DNA of 64,000 nucleotides from Phycomyces nitens (GCA_022702545.1 JAHRBC010000001.1:6262001-6326000), one strand, 5' to 3'. Shown: positions 1 through 12,200, counted from the stretch's first letter. The notes: generated from the sequence alone by a model not told the origin. Numbers and translations are program-made.

Positions 1-5
1 GTGCT

Positions 6-1820
6 GTGCTGATGCAAGAAGACGATGAAGGAATCTGGAAGCCTTTGGCATTTGAATCAAAGAAACTATCCAATGCAGAACGGTCATACCCAGCCCAAGA
101 ACGAGAACTACTTGGTATTCTGCACGCCTTGCGTACCTGGCGGTGCATGATTGAAGGAAAACCATTCACGGTATATACGGATCATTTACCACTCAAGTAT
201 TTCCGTAGCCAGGTTAAGCCAACACCACATCTAGTTCGATGGATCGCTGAATTTGAGTTGTATGATCCGATCATTCAATACAAACCAGGAAAGGAAAATG
301 GTGTTCCAGATGTGCTCTCTCGTCTTGATGGCCCAGAATGTGATGCGTCCTTAATCGAATCAATGGAACCGGAATACCTGTATATAGTTCCTGACTCCCA
401 GACATCCGATTGGCCAAAGTTCTATGCTCGCACCGAGAGTGAATGGCCTGAAGATATAAAGGATTTACTACACAGACAACGCAACAAGTTCGTGGTTCAT
501 GATCAGAAAGTTTTCCACCTGGTCAAGATTGGTGATACAGTACAAGAAATCCGTTTTGCCTTGTTTGCAAAACGTGCCGACCTCGTTAACAGTTTTCACA
601 ATGGTTTTGGACATGCTGGCGAAGTAACCGTATACGACTTGATGAAGAAGCGTTGGTGGTGGCCAGGAATGAGAAGCCAGATCCAGGAGTGGCTTGGCAA
701 GTGCCCTCAGTGTCAACTTGCATCAAACGCTGAACGTAACATACACCATGCTCCTATGGAACCATTGGATATTCCCCCTGCTTTCTCTCGCTGGCATCTG
801 GACTTCATTGGTGAGCTCCCAAACACTGTGAATGGAAATCGCTGGATTCTGGTTGCTGTTGACTATGCCACCAATTGGCCCATTGCTTGTGCTGTCCCTG
901 CCGCTACTGGCGAAGCAATTGCAAACTTCCTGTATGAAGAAATTGTGATGCGCTTTGGGTGCCCAAATGAAATTCTTACTGACCGTGGTGCCAATTTCAT
1001 GTCCCATATCCTGAGTTTCTATATCAAGAAAATCAAGCTGCATCACAAACTGACTTCGGCGTTCCATCCAAGAACTAATGGAAAGTGCGAAAGACTGAAT
1101 GGCATACTCAAACAGATGTTGCGTAAGTATGTGCATGGAGCAATCAATCGTTGGGACGAATATTTGGAAACTGCCCTTTGGGCCTGCAGAATTAGAAAGC
1201 ACCGAACCACTGGTTTCAGCCCGTTCTTCCTGACCTATGGTCGCGAACCTCGTCTTCCAGGTGACCCCTTGCGCCCATTCATGGACATGTCTATCCCCAA
1301 CGATCCCACAATGATTTCTGACGGCGCTATCCCTTTTCTTCGTAAGCTTCAACAAGCTCGCATGGATGCTGATGCTCGAGTAGCCGTAAACAGTCAACAA
1401 GACAAGGAAAGATGGGACTCTATTATGAAACCGCACCAGTTTGCAATTGGTGAACACTTGTTGCTGCGACATGAGAACAAGTTTGGCCTGGAATACAACT
1501 GGATGGGGCCGTACATTGTTGTTGACAAGAACTTTGACAAGAACATATACAAGTTGACTACTATGGAAGGTGTGCCTTATACTTCCTGGGTCCATGCCGA
1601 TCGCCTCAAGATTGCTAAATCTGATGACTTTAAGAAGACATGGTATCATCCAACCCCTGTCCGTGCCCAGATGCGTCGTGACCTTGCCTTGGATGCCTCT
1701 TCTGCCTTGCCGTTTTCCCTTGTGGATTCCTTTGTGGTTGATCGAGGACTATCAACAGTTTCGGGAGGGGGTGATGTCGGACATTATTTTGATGAATCCG
1801 TAAAATCTGAAGATGATTAA
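6..1820 (+). CDS. pol: Retro-0: Ty3/gypsy pol, 3' part (RNase H and integrase)
   Basis: The frame is open at the window edge, so this is the C-terminal part of a longer polyprotein. Residues about 1-107 are an RNase H domain (YTDH near residue 58, then a PGKEN..DVLSR end). Residues about 197-238 hold the integrase HHCC zinc site (H..H..CPQC). The integrase core shows its three acidic residues in HLDFIG (about 266), LTDRGANF (about 325) and CERLNG (about 361). The enzyme would remove the RNA template and insert the cDNA. No chromodomain is evident. The purine-rich tract just before 1775 and the last codons run into the 3' LTR, as in compact gypsy elements. No internal stop is seen in the visible part. 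Confidence 0.9.
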   Translation: MLMQEDDEGIWKPLAFESKKLSNAERSYPAQERELLGILHALRTWRCMIEGKPFTVYTDHLPLKYFRSQVKPTPHLVRWIAEFELYDPIIQYKPGKENGVPDVLSRLDGPECDASLIESMEPEYLYIVPDSQTSDWPKFYARTESEWPEDIKDLLHRQRNKFVVHDQKVFHLVKIGDTVQEIRFALFAKRADLVNSFHNGFGHAGEVTVYDLMKKRWWWPGMRSQIQEWLGKCPQCQLASNAERNIHHAPMEPLDIPPAFSRWHLDFIGELPNTVNGNRWILVAVDYATNWPIACAVPAATGEAIANFLYEEIVMRFGCPNEILTDRGANFMSHILSFYIKKIKLHHKLTSAFHPRTNGKCERLNGILKQMLRKYVHGAINRWDEYLETALWACRIRKHRTTGFSPFFLTYGREPRLPGDPLRPFMDMSIPNDPTMISDGAIPFLRKLQQARMDADARVAVNSQQDKERWDSIMKPHQFAIGEHLLLRHENKFGLEYNWMGPYIVVDKNFDKNIYKLTTMEGVPYTSWVHADRLKIAKSDDFKKTWYHPTPVRAQMRRDLALDASSALPFSLVDSFVVDRGLSTVSGGGDVGHYFDESVKSEDD

Positions 1821-2478
1821 CCGCAGTACTTCTTTACGCGCAGTAACATCGTCCTGAGCATTAACCGCAGTACAATGTCTCTTCTTTTATTAAAATATCA
1901 TATAATAGCTACTGCGGATAATGCGCAGTATTAGTTAGAAAACTATATAAGATAACCAAAGTCATAACAATAAAAAGGTATCTTTTATCCTCTCTTTGAT
2001 TTTACGTATACTCCTGTGTCAGAGTTGACATCGGCAACCGAAATCGGCTCTTGATAGGTAACCAGTAATGGTTGACCTTGTTGGATAAACGATCAAGACC
2101 TTGCCGATTGGTTTTCCGTTATATGTTTCTAAATGTCTCAAGTGTCTTAGATTACGAATATCTCTTAAGTATATTCTACTGGATAATAACTATCTAAGAC
2201 ATATTAACGTAGTTATACATTTAGCCTTAAATCTGATTATATTTCGTATAAATAGTAAAATGATTTGTATCAATAAAAAAGGGATCTATATTCTATCTAA
2301 AAACTATTCTCTAAACTTGACGATCCCCAGTGGTATTGATTCTGCGACTTAGTTACAAGTGCCAGAAAAGAAATACCAGATCGAGACTTGACACCTGTTT
2401 CCCCAGTGGGATTGACCTTTTGGCTTTGTTATAGTAAAAGGAAGACCATCCCAGATCAGGAACGACAAATGTCCGACA
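1775..2478 (+). repeat. Retro-0 3' LTR
   Basis: It starts TGTCGGACA right after a GGGAGGGGG polypurine tract and ends TGTCCGACA, the exact inverted copy, as expected for LTR ends. It overlaps the last 46 bases of pol. It ends 39 bp from the 3' end of tRNA-Pro. Its distal part (2395-2478) matches the LTR of Retro-3 (59671-59760, opposite strand). It is lengthened by a nested solo LTR (2017-2393); native length is about 323 bp. The 5' LTR lies outside the window, so the target duplication cannot be checked. Confidence 0.8.
2017..2393 (+). repeat. Solo LTR nested inside the Retro-0 LTR
   Basis: A 377-bp block starts TGTCAGAG, ends CTTGACA, and is flanked by CCTG on both sides (2013-2016 and 2394-2397). 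The related LTR of Retro-3 reads straight through the site (ACTCCTGTTTCCCC on the minus strand near 59750), which gives an empty-site allele. A diverged relative lies at 16158-16507. No internal coding region is seen, so it is most simply a solo LTR left by LTR-LTR recombination. Confidence 0.7.
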
Positions 2479-2517
2479 ACAATAACAAAAATTAACCACG
2501 AAAATAGGTGAGGTCTC

Positions 2518-2589
2518 GGGCTTCTCCGGGAATCGAACCCGGGACCTCTCGCACCCTAAGCGAGAATTATACCACTAAACCAAGAAGCC
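2518..2589 (-). tRNA. trnP-AGG: tRNA-Pro (anticodon AGG)
   Basis: The 72-nt cloverleaf reads on the minus strand. The acceptor arms GGCTTCT and AGAAGCC pair perfectly. The anticodon stem CTCGC/GCGAG encloses TTAGGGT, giving AGG, and the T arm contains GGTTCGATTCC. No intron is seen. A short T run follows (TTTT, about 2499-2502). An LTR (family U) ends exactly 10 bp upstream of its 5' end and the Retro-0 LTR ends 39 bp beyond its 3' end. Confidence 0.93.
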
Positions 2590-2599
2590 ATACTCTTTT

Positions 2600-3422
2600 T
2601 GACACGGTTGTGGTGGAATAATTGCCAAAAACCCAAATCTCGCCTTGGTCCGACCAGTCTGGCCAGTCCGGCCGAAGGGCCCAGGAGCTTGGTCCGGTCC
2701 GCGTGGTCGGAAGGTGGAAGGCCAGCATGGAAAGCCTGGCCTAAGTCACGGAACACGTGACATTGGAAATTGGTGCCTTGGATAGTTGAGAGAGTCGGTA
2801 AGCCTGTTGCATTTTCCCGCCAAACCTTATTCGTGTACGCATATACACGAAAAATCGCAAGTGATGTTTTTACCTCGTTCTTTGTACAAACTTGCGTTTA
2901 CCCTTCTCACCTCAACCTTCTGTCAACATCTATCACATTTAAACAACCACTTCTTTACATTTCCTCTTTTGTCATTCGTTGGAAATCGCCAGCCAACATC
3001 TTGTCTCTTTTATTTCTCTTTTCTCCTTCTCTGATTCACGGATCCATACTATTCACATCTAGTTTTACTATTTTCCTTTCTTCTTATTTCTTATTCAAAT
3101 CTCTTATTATTATTTTACTATCCTCTCGTTTTTCCCAACAAATGACTCATTCATTATGTTGTGGTTTTTTCCTTATTTTATTTTCTCATATTTTTATTCA
3201 AAAGGATTGTCTATAAAAGACACCTTATTTTCAATCAATAAACAACATCTATTCTGTGATCAATTTTCTGTCTTGAAAGAAATCTTTGTTTCATTTATCT
3301 GAACATTCAATAATTGCCAGTATTTTGGGGCTAAGTTGAACTGTTAGTTTTTGTTTCGAATATTTCTATTTTCTTTGACTTTTGGTTATTCATACACACA
3401 CAATCAAAACACACATGCGTCA
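2600..3422 (-). repeat. Solo LTR, family U, upstream of tRNA-Pro
   Basis: On the minus strand it starts TGACGCATGTGTG (from 3422) and ends CACAACCGTGTCA (2600). Both ends match the ends of the three U repeats at 56483-59214. Length is 823 bp. The GC-rich stretch at 2640-2700 resembles 57050-57130 in U1. Plus-strand ORFs inside it are low-complexity and not believed. No matching target duplication is visible. It stops 10 bp before the tRNA-Pro 5' end. Confidence 0.65.
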
Positions 3423-3914
3423 AAGTGGAGGTCATGCTGAGGAACTTTTATTTATCCTATTTCTTTTACAATTACAACCGTGTGCACTACGGCGGAAATA
3501 ACAGTAGCTAACTACCGTTTTGGTAGCATTACTACTGTTTTTTCACACCAAAAAAAACGGTAGTAAAGACTCTGTATAAGGCGATTTTGGTAGCTGTTAC
3601 CGTTTTTTTAGTGCGAAAAAAAAGGGTAGTTATGAGGCAGGAATAGGCACAGCTACCATTTTTTTTATCCAACCAAAATCATTTCTTTATATACTATAGC
3701 CTCTCTTTTATATTACTTTATATACTAGCACCCATTCTTTTTTTACTGCCATTTATTTCAAATAATAGTTTATTTTTTATTATAATTTCAATTTATTTCA
3801 AATAATATTAAAATATATATAATAATAATATAGAAACATACCAAAAGCAAATACTATTTAATATTATAAAACATATATGGTACAAACCTTTTACTCAATC
3901 TATACACGATGCCA

Positions 3915-4390
3915 ACAACATGTTGTTATGACTTGGATGGCCTTTGGTCTTCACCGATTGCTATAAAAATATTGTGGTCAGAGAATGAAGCAATCAAATA
4001 AACCGAGCTTATTATTTTGGATAGCATACCAGTATACGTTGTGCTTGTCAATCGGCGTGCCAAGCATCTTGTTATGGATCACTGTCATGACTTGGATAGC
4101 ACCTTTGGTCTTCATCAATTGCTATAAAAATATTGTGGTCAGAGAATGAAGCAATCAAATAAACCGAATATATTGTTTTGGGTAGCATACCAGTATATAT
4201 TGTGCTTGTTAATCAGCGTGCCAAGCATCTTGTTGTGAATCACTATCATGACTTGGAAGGCCTTTGGTCTTCATCAATTGCTATAAAGATATCGTGGTCA
4301 GAGAATGAAGCGATCAAATAAACCGAGCATATTGTTTTGGATAGCATACCAGTATATATTGTGCTTGTTAATCGGTATACCAAGCATCTC
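3915..4390 (-). repeat. X1 tandem exon-intron-like units (3 copies)
   Basis: Three units of about 160 bp share the GACTTGGA anchor at about 3930, 4089 and 4250. Read on the minus strand, each unit is a roughly 90-nt block beginning CAATTGATGAAGACC, preceded by a ...TATAG acceptor and followed by a GTATGC donor. The unit is therefore an exon-like plus intron-like pair. X2 holds four copies (61280-61915). All three frames of the block contain stops, so a protein is unlikely. It may be spliced non-coding RNA or a transposase-binding satellite. Confidence 0.55.
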
Positions 4391-6203
4391 TTGAATTAAT
4401 GCCACTATATGAAACATACAGATGTAAATACTAGATGCAGTAGAAGGAGAATAGAGAATGCGCAATATGATTAATTAAAGAGTGTAAACATATTATAATA
4501 TTCTTACCATAGAAAATATCACTGGAAAAACGGCCCTGAATACACTGGTGGTATAGTAGCCCTGAACTGGTGTGAAAGCTAGTCTATTTTTCAACTCCAC
4601 AGTTTTCCTTTTTTTTTATTTCGAAAATATAATTTTACTACATCCTATTGGTTCGGATACAATGAGCATTAGAATATTACTTTTTATTATTATAAAAGTA
4701 TAGCAAATAAAATACATGTAACACTCGTTTCCTTTTAATAATAATATTACAAACACAAACATCATGTCTTCTTCCAACAGTATTTACAACACCAAGTGCT
4801 ATTGCACTGTATGCGGTGATAATGAAGAAGGATTCACCTATGTGACAAGAAGAACTGTCCAACATCATAACAAAAGAGCCAGAGTAGATGCAGTATTCAC
4901 ATCTTCAAGGGGTATTTTATTTAAAACAACAGAGTATACTTGTATATTAATATTATATTATAAATAAAGACTCTCAAAGAGAAATGATGGAAGTTGATTC
5001 TGAGTGTAAGAAATATATTTATTTAAATGTCAATGGTGTCTAACACACTATTATATTCTATATTTGTAGCTGTCATGACTTACCAACCTGGTCCCGTAGA
5101 AGAGGGCGGCCAAACAAATGTTCCTGTTTTGGAAATTGAGTCCATGCCTGCCAACGATGTCTCCATTGAGAATCGCGATGATGACAATGAGATCTCGGTT
5201 GAGAATGACGATGGCGCCAGTGATGATGAAGATGTTGTTGAGCTTGAGCTTGAGGAGTTGGATGCCGAAGGTTTGTACATAATCATTGAATAAAAGAAAA
5301 AGCCTGAAAAATTGAGTATTAATATTTTCTCTTTTTTTTTACAATAGCCCCTTTTGAAGCCCCTGGTATGCCTGAGAACCCAGTTCACAAGTTTATCGCC
5401 ATCTTCACGGTCCTTTTTACATCCCGCTACGTGGTCAACAAGGGTTCCATTGTCTTGATCGAGTTCATCAATGAGCTCTTGAAGATTTACGAGCAGGATT
5501 TCCAGCTTCCAACAAGTCTTCTTGGGCTCCAAAGAATGACTGGATTTTCCGAGATATCCAAGGGAATCCACAGATTTGTAGCATGCCAAGATTGCCATCA
5601 AATCTACGATGAATGCATGACAGTTCCTCCCACCTGTGTGTTCCAGAAGCTTGGATCCAACTCTGTCTGCGGGTGTCACTGGAAAAATGGGTCTGAATAC
5701 TCATGTGTAAAAGTGCGGTTACTAAGGGGTAAAATTAAGATTTATTAGATACGCTGTATGGGTTTCTGTATGTGCCAAAGCCAAGTTTTACACAATGAGT
5801 TATGACCTGGTTTCTGCATGAGTATTTACTTCATGGGCTGACCAAGTGGGGGTTGTTAGTATGAGCGGGTCATTAATTTGACCTGATGTACAGAATAAAA
5901 GTCTATTTGAAACCAAGTTTCGTTGTTGTACACTCTTTATATAAGAGGAAAGTTGAAAGCAAAAGAACCTCTTGACATGATTAAAATCCGATTATACTCA
6001 GGTGGATTGAAGGCTTTCTTAATTTTTAACCAATATTTGAAGGCTATTACTGTGTAATCAAGCATTGAATGCTCCCCCATTATTTTATATCCCGTACTTA
6101 TTAGGTTGTTTATGGTTTATATTTGTGTTTATTGGAAAGAATAGAATGGTTCTATACACGAGTTCTAATACTATTACTGTCTATCCTTGCCGCTTCTACC
6201 AGC

Positions 6204-7072
6204 CTACTTGATACTACTTGGATCGGGTGCTTCTCTACTGAACAATACCTGAAAATAAGGTCCGACGGCGATTTGGGTGGTTGCGGTAGTGTTCTGATAT
6301 AATAAAAGTTATATTAGTGACATATATTCAAAAGTGCGGGTGCTATTCAAGATGCGAGGTATATTATACTTACATTGTAAGGGATGGACAAGAATGGACA
6401 AAGAGGGGCTGAGTTGTGCGGCATGGCATCTTGTATGATTAGGTTGACTAGAGATGGGGTAAAATAAATTATTACAGGTGAATTGAGTGATAAAATAATT
6501 AATTTACATACCAGAAGCAGAGTTGGCGATTATAGTAGAGGGATGGTATATGGCGGCCAACAATAGCTTCTTATTAAGAGTATAAAAAATTATTAGTAAA
6601 TAGCCAGAATAATATTTTGAAAAGCACAAAGACCAAGAAACGGCATTACCATTATGATAACCAGTCGTAGATGATGAGGGAGGCAGATGAGGTAGACAGT
6701 GATGGCGGCGGCCTATTGTAGAATAAGAAACGTTAGAAAAGAAAATTATTATTTTTTTGACACAAAAAGATTTTTTACCATAGCACCAATGACGATACCA
6801 TATAATAGACCATGCCAGTAGAGGAGGTCTATAAGATCAAAAGAGATAGTCAGAATAAATATATAAAAAAGTATAAAAGCTAAAAGACAGCATTACCATT
6901 ATGATGACAGTTGTAGATGATAGAAGACGCAGATGGGGTATAGGGTGATTGATGGCGGCGGCCTATAGGAGAATAAGAAGCATTAGAGAAAAAAAAAGTT
7001 TGACACGAAAATATTTTTTTACACTGGGACTGATGACGTTATCATATAATAGGCTATGAAAGTGGAAGAGGT
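6204..7072 (-). other. Element B micro-exon array (third transcription unit)
   Basis: On the minus strand, seven exon-like blocks are bounded by GT...AG: 7072-~7022, 6962-6897 (66 nt), 6828-6779 (50), 6712-6650 (63), 6569-6512 (58), 6447-6374 (74), 6293 to a stop at 6204-6206. The first two block types alternate, a tandem duplication. The last four blocks can be read in one open frame ending SSIK and a stop. The 50-nt blocks shift that frame, so a protein is not proven. The first donor is altered (CCCAGTGTAAA). Block lengths match those in A. Function unknown; it reads toward the terminus, on the transposase strand. Confidence 0.55.
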
Positions 7073-7607
7073 CTATAAAATAGAAAGAGAGAATCAGAAT
7101 AATTTGCAAGATGGCACCGGCACATTTAACTGACCATGATTAGTTTGGAGGAGCAATGCAGGCAGGATGTATTGGAATGAGTGCGTGTTTATAAAGAAGC
7201 CGCCAATTTTTTAGTCTAAAGAGGTGTAAAAAAAGAAAGAGAAAATAGGCGCGGATATAAGGAAACAAGAGAAAGGAAAAAGGCTAAAAAGAAAAAAATA
7301 CAAGGATATATAATTTGAAACAGAGACAGAATAGGTGTAATGGATAGAGTCCAAAAGCAATAATGGTGCCGTTCATTAATGTGTACAAGAAGTCTTTTTG
7401 GATTTATAAATAAAGCTGTCTTTACTAATATATAATCTGTATTTTATATTATTAAATCCTTTTGACCAACTTGTTCACTCTTCCCACTCAAATCCAATTT
7501 TTCTATCTATCTGTCTCTTGTGCGTTTTAAGTAAAAGATATGTTTAAACTTAAAGTAGTAAACGAGTATTAAATATTGTGTATTTTTGATATAATTTATA
7601 ATAGAAA
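7073..7607. promoter_or_regulatory. Element B divergent intergenic region
   Basis: 535 bp of AT-rich DNA between the micro-exon array (minus) and the accessory gene (plus), so it must hold two divergent promoters if both are transcribed. I see no clear TATA box or operator. The stretch around 7330-7420 aligns with A on both sides of the solo-LTR remnant at 16158-16507, giving a near-empty site for that insertion. Confidence 0.4.
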
Positions 7608-9068
7608 ATGTCAAACCAAAGAAGGAATATTGCTCCACGACCTGCTGACGACGATGTCAATATGCAGACGGTCATCACGAATCTCCAAGAGGATCTTGCC
7701 TCAATTAGAGGCGACATGACCACGATGAACAGAAGAATGGGGACTCTTATTGAGTCCAACCTCACTGTCATTGCTGCCACAAGTATTGTGGCTCCAGTAC
7801 CTGTTCTTGCCTCTGTTGCTGCCCCAACTGCCGAGGCCACAAATGAATCGATGTCTGATGCAAAGAAACGTGTGTTTGTAGGTGTCACCAGATATAATAT
7901 CCTATCAACTAAATTCTTATTTTGATCAAACAGAAAGATATTCGTGAATATTTGTGGCAGCCAAAGTTGAGGTCAAGGGCGTTGGTTGACATCCAGGCAA
8001 ATAACAACAAGCCAAGGTGGGATGTCCATACTCACTTTGACGAGAGTCCCAACAAGGAGCTGGTAGAATGTCTACTGGCTTACCTTGGGCCAAATTTTGT
8101 TGGCTCGCCCTTGAGAAGAAGTGACATTCGAGAGAAAGTCTACAGAAACTTCTGTAGCCGTCGTCAGGAGCAGAGAAAGTCTTCTGAGAAGAAGGCAGTC
8201 TCCAACGCTCGTTCGAGAAGGGCAAACCGTGAAAAAGATGTAGGTTGTATACTATTCAAACTAGAGACAAATATTAATGAATACATGTTGGATATTTGTT
8301 AGCATTTCGAACGTCGCATGACTGCCTTTCTCAAACATAAGGAGGCCATTGAGCAGGCAATGGGGCAAGTTTGTTCTGGTCTGCTTCAGAAAGAAGCAAT
8401 GTCTGAAGGAGAATCAGACAACGATACTTCAAAGACTCTTGGCAAGCGTCGGGTCTCCGTTTATCGCCCAAGCTGGAGAAGCGATGAGGTAAATTATTCT
8501 GTAAACAATATATTGTGATATTTGTAGTAGAAATTGGGACGGTGGATACTTTGAGACTCTTTATTGTGGTTTAGAAAAAGTTAAAGTATATCCAGTTATT
8601 GATTTAAGAAGTATGTTAACTTAGTATTTATAATTATTCTTATAATTCTTATCAGCTTGGATATTCATTATCATAATAGCTGTGTTATCAGTTAATAGGT
8701 ATTTTGGGACTTTGTCCCACAATAGATTGGGTATGGTATTTTCATATTTGGATAAGGATTTCTGGATGGTATAGTTTGTCTTGATTTTAGATAATCCAGC
8801 TATCTGGGTTTATATATCACTTTTCTCTGATATACCATTATGCCAAATACAACATATATAATAATATATTTATTAAGATATCATTTTTGAAATATTAACA
8901 AATGCTATTTAGTTCAACCGGTTTATTGAAATCGTTGACTCATTCGTTTCTCTTGACTTGGGGATGAATGCTCATCAGATGCTGTCAAGAGATCTCAAAG
9001 GAGTCAGAGACTTAGCAGTCCCTGGTGACTTGGCCGCCCGTCTGCCTCCTTGGGTCATAAGAAATTAA
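7608..9068 (+). CDS. Element B accessory protein (305 aa, four exons)
   Basis: Exons 7608-7877, 7934-8239, 8303-8488 and 8913-9068 are all phase 0 and join to 918 nt. Exon 1 (90 residues) starts MSNQRRNIAPRP and has a heptad-like stretch suggesting a coiled coil. Exon 2 (102 residues) has the family core: W.PK.RS, NNNKPRWD, SPNKELVE, DIREKV. Exon 3 has an acidic MSEGESDND motif and RPSWRSDE. Exon 4 has FNRFIEIVD and ends PPWVIRN. I recognise no known domain. By position it resembles the second protein of En/Spm-type elements (a terminus-binding helper), but that is inference. It converges on the transposase, 132 bp away. Confidence 0.8.
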
Positions 9069-9200
9069 ATAAAAAATAAATAAAAAACAATTGTTTTATT
9101 TTACTCTTGCTTACGTATTTAATCCCAAAGACATGTTTAAAGGCAATGAATGTTTTGTTTTGTTCTTTTTAAAAGAAACAAGTATTTATTTATTAATGCT

Positions 9201-12200
9201 TTAAGCATACATCTTTTTTGGTAAAGGAATGACCAGCATCTTCACATTAACACCAGACACCAGCTCAGCAGTCGCGACTTCCAAAAGAATACGATGTACT
9301 GGCAATATACAATGATAATCATCTGGAGAGAAACTTGGCGAGCAGACCTCAACTCCTTCGTATTCACGTGTTCTACTTGGCATGTTGATGAGCCATCTCA
9401 CGAAAGCAAAGACATGAGTGGAATTATTTCCGATTGATGAACAACTGAGCTTGTGGAGGAACAAGTACTGAATTTGTCCTGTGTATGCTCGTGGAGGATC
9501 ACCAACTCTACCCAGGAATAGTGCTTGAATGAATGACCCACGGTCTACGGAACCATTTTTGCCTTTATACGTCTGGCCGAGAAGATTGATAGATTTTATC
9601 TTTGTGATATGATTATCAACAAAGATACCTGAAGACGTTGCCTGATGATAATGCTGAAGACTTGGTATACCATACGATAGCCGATAGTACTCCAACAACT
9701 GGAGATAATCTGTATCATCCATTACAGATGGCTTTCTCACCAAGAGAGGGAAGGCAGAGAGAGGAAGGGGCTCATTTCCCTTTATCGGAAATTCAGGCTT
9801 TAAAGATGCACGCACAAATAGCTGAAGTATAAATGGCGTGTGTGAAAGAGGGGCAGAGGAGGAGGTGGCAGTTGTGGATGATGATGTGAGTTTTGACAGA
9901 AGAGGACGGAAAGAAGCTTGGTTTGGACAGGAGAGCATTTTTTGTACGTAGTCGCCCTTGTACATGTCTTCAACAAAAGTCTTCATGAATGTGGACTCAA
10001 ATCCATCTCTTCTGTTGGTGTCGATCTTCTTCAACAGGCCATTGTACCTCTTGAACCCAAACAGCCAATAACCATACACAGGTCCAAAATCACGAATGGT
10101 TTCGCAAAGATGGATGTGCAGGTGCATGTTGCAGGTGAGAGTGGGAGCAGGATACAATTCTTCGCATTTCTGACAGAATCTTTCCAAATGGGCATGGGCG
10201 TCGTCAAGGTCATCAAACGTGATTGTTGGTGTTGCAAGGAGACGGCAAGCATCAACAAAGTCGATCCAATTCTTGAACTTATCCAGAGGAAGAACGTCTC
10301 TGAGCAGCACAGGAGAATACACCAACACCCAGGATTTCCATTCATCAGCCTTCATATATGGAAATCCTCTACTGATCTTCGTCTTCAAAATGGTGTAGTC
10401 AGTTGGCACCACCATTGATTCGGCCATTACTTGCATAGAAGCCAGCTTCCTATCCGTGATTAGACCACTAGTAGTCCACGTCTCGACCATCCTCTTGGCT
10501 GTACCCAAGAATAGGTTATGCATGGGATCAATGATCGTTCCACATACTAGATCAAAGTATCCAAGGCGATGGAGTTGCGACCATTGAACACCATTTTCGA
10601 CCTCCAACTCATGCCTTTCTGAGGGCGTACTTGCACTCTTCCACACCTCAGCATGCAAACGGTTCTCCACACCACGACGACGACGCCACCCAGACTCATT
10701 GAACCCACGGAAGTCCACACTGCTTGTCCCAGGAAGACGAGAAAATTTGCGACAACACTTGTAACAGGCGTTTGTGCTGTTATGGGACGTGAATCCACTT
10801 GTCTTTCTGGCTGCAGGGATGTCACATGCTACCATGAACAAAGCTGCACGGACGGTTGCTCCAGAAATGCATTCAAAGGTTGGGATAGTCATTCCCATGT
10901 ACAGTTGTTCCAACTCATCAACCAAAGGCTTGAGATAATGGTTAATCTCTTCGGACTTTGGCTCCTTTGGCCCAGGCATGAGTCCAACAAGGATAGTGTT
11001 CTCTGCCTTAAACCGCTCCTCACGAGGCAAGTTGTTAACCACCAAGTAAATGGCCCCACAAGAGTATGTGACCCTGTCAAAGGGCTGGAACCAATCAATG
11101 TTCAATGTCAACATCAAAGAACGAGGATGGGCAACAAAAGATTCACCACTGATGTCTTTCAACTCCTTCCACATAACACCGTCAAATATGTCGCACATTG
11201 TATCCATGATCTTGAGCTCCTGATTCCAGTGTTGAATGCTTGCTTCAAAATCAGGGCGAAGGAAAAGAATTTTCAAGGCATGCTTCAATGACTGGTATTG
11301 GAACACGCGCTTGGGAACCAATGCTCCAGACGATGTAACCTTGGTCAACTTGCAGTTGCAGGTCAGACGTGCACCAACTTTCGTGAAAACACAGTGAGGG
11401 GGACAGACTGGTTTTCTTCATAAACTGCGTGGCAATCAGGACAGGCTACGAATCTCCTGATACCGTTGGAAATCGCAGAATATCCTGTCATTCTTTGCAG
11501 ACCAAGAAGACTGGATGGGAGCTGGAAATCCTGCTCGTAAATCGTCAAGAGTGTGTTGATGAACTCGATCAAGACAACAGCACCCTTGTTGACCACATAG
11601 CGGGATGCAAAGAGGACAACAAAAACGGCAATAAACCTGTGCACAGGATTTTCAGGCATATTGGGGGTTGGGAAAGGGTCTATTTTAAAATCGAAAAAAT
11701 TAATATTCAATTCTTTTCAGGCTTTTTTCTTTGCTGCTTTCTCTTTGCTTTTGGCTATGCAACACGCACCTTCACTGTCGAATTCCTCAACCTCGATCTC
11801 AACTTCATCTTCGCCTTCATCTTCTTCATCATCGCTTTCGTCATCGCGTTCGCCATCGGCATTGGCCTCATTAGCAACTGAATCGCCCTCATCCAGCATT
11901 ACATCGGCATCCCAAAAAGGTGAGTTGGTCTGACCGTCCAATACATCCGAGGGTCCAGACTGTTGAGTAGAAATGACCGCTTATAGAATATAATAGTTTC
12001 TTAGTCTCTACTTTTTTTCAAATAAACTTTTCTTACATTGAATATCAATATCCATGTCTGCTTGAGTGTCTGTGTTTCATACCGCCGAAATTATTATACA
12101 ATACATAAAAATAAACACTGAAATTATCATACCAATCTCATTTGAGTTGCTCTGTTCAATTCTTGCTCTCTTGCTATGACGCTGAGCAGTTCGGCTTGCT

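Noticed and set aside
2770..3216. A 148-residue plus-strand ORF next to tRNA-Pro
   Set aside because: Lies wholly inside the family-U solo LTR on its antisense strand; hydrophobic, low complexity, no start context.
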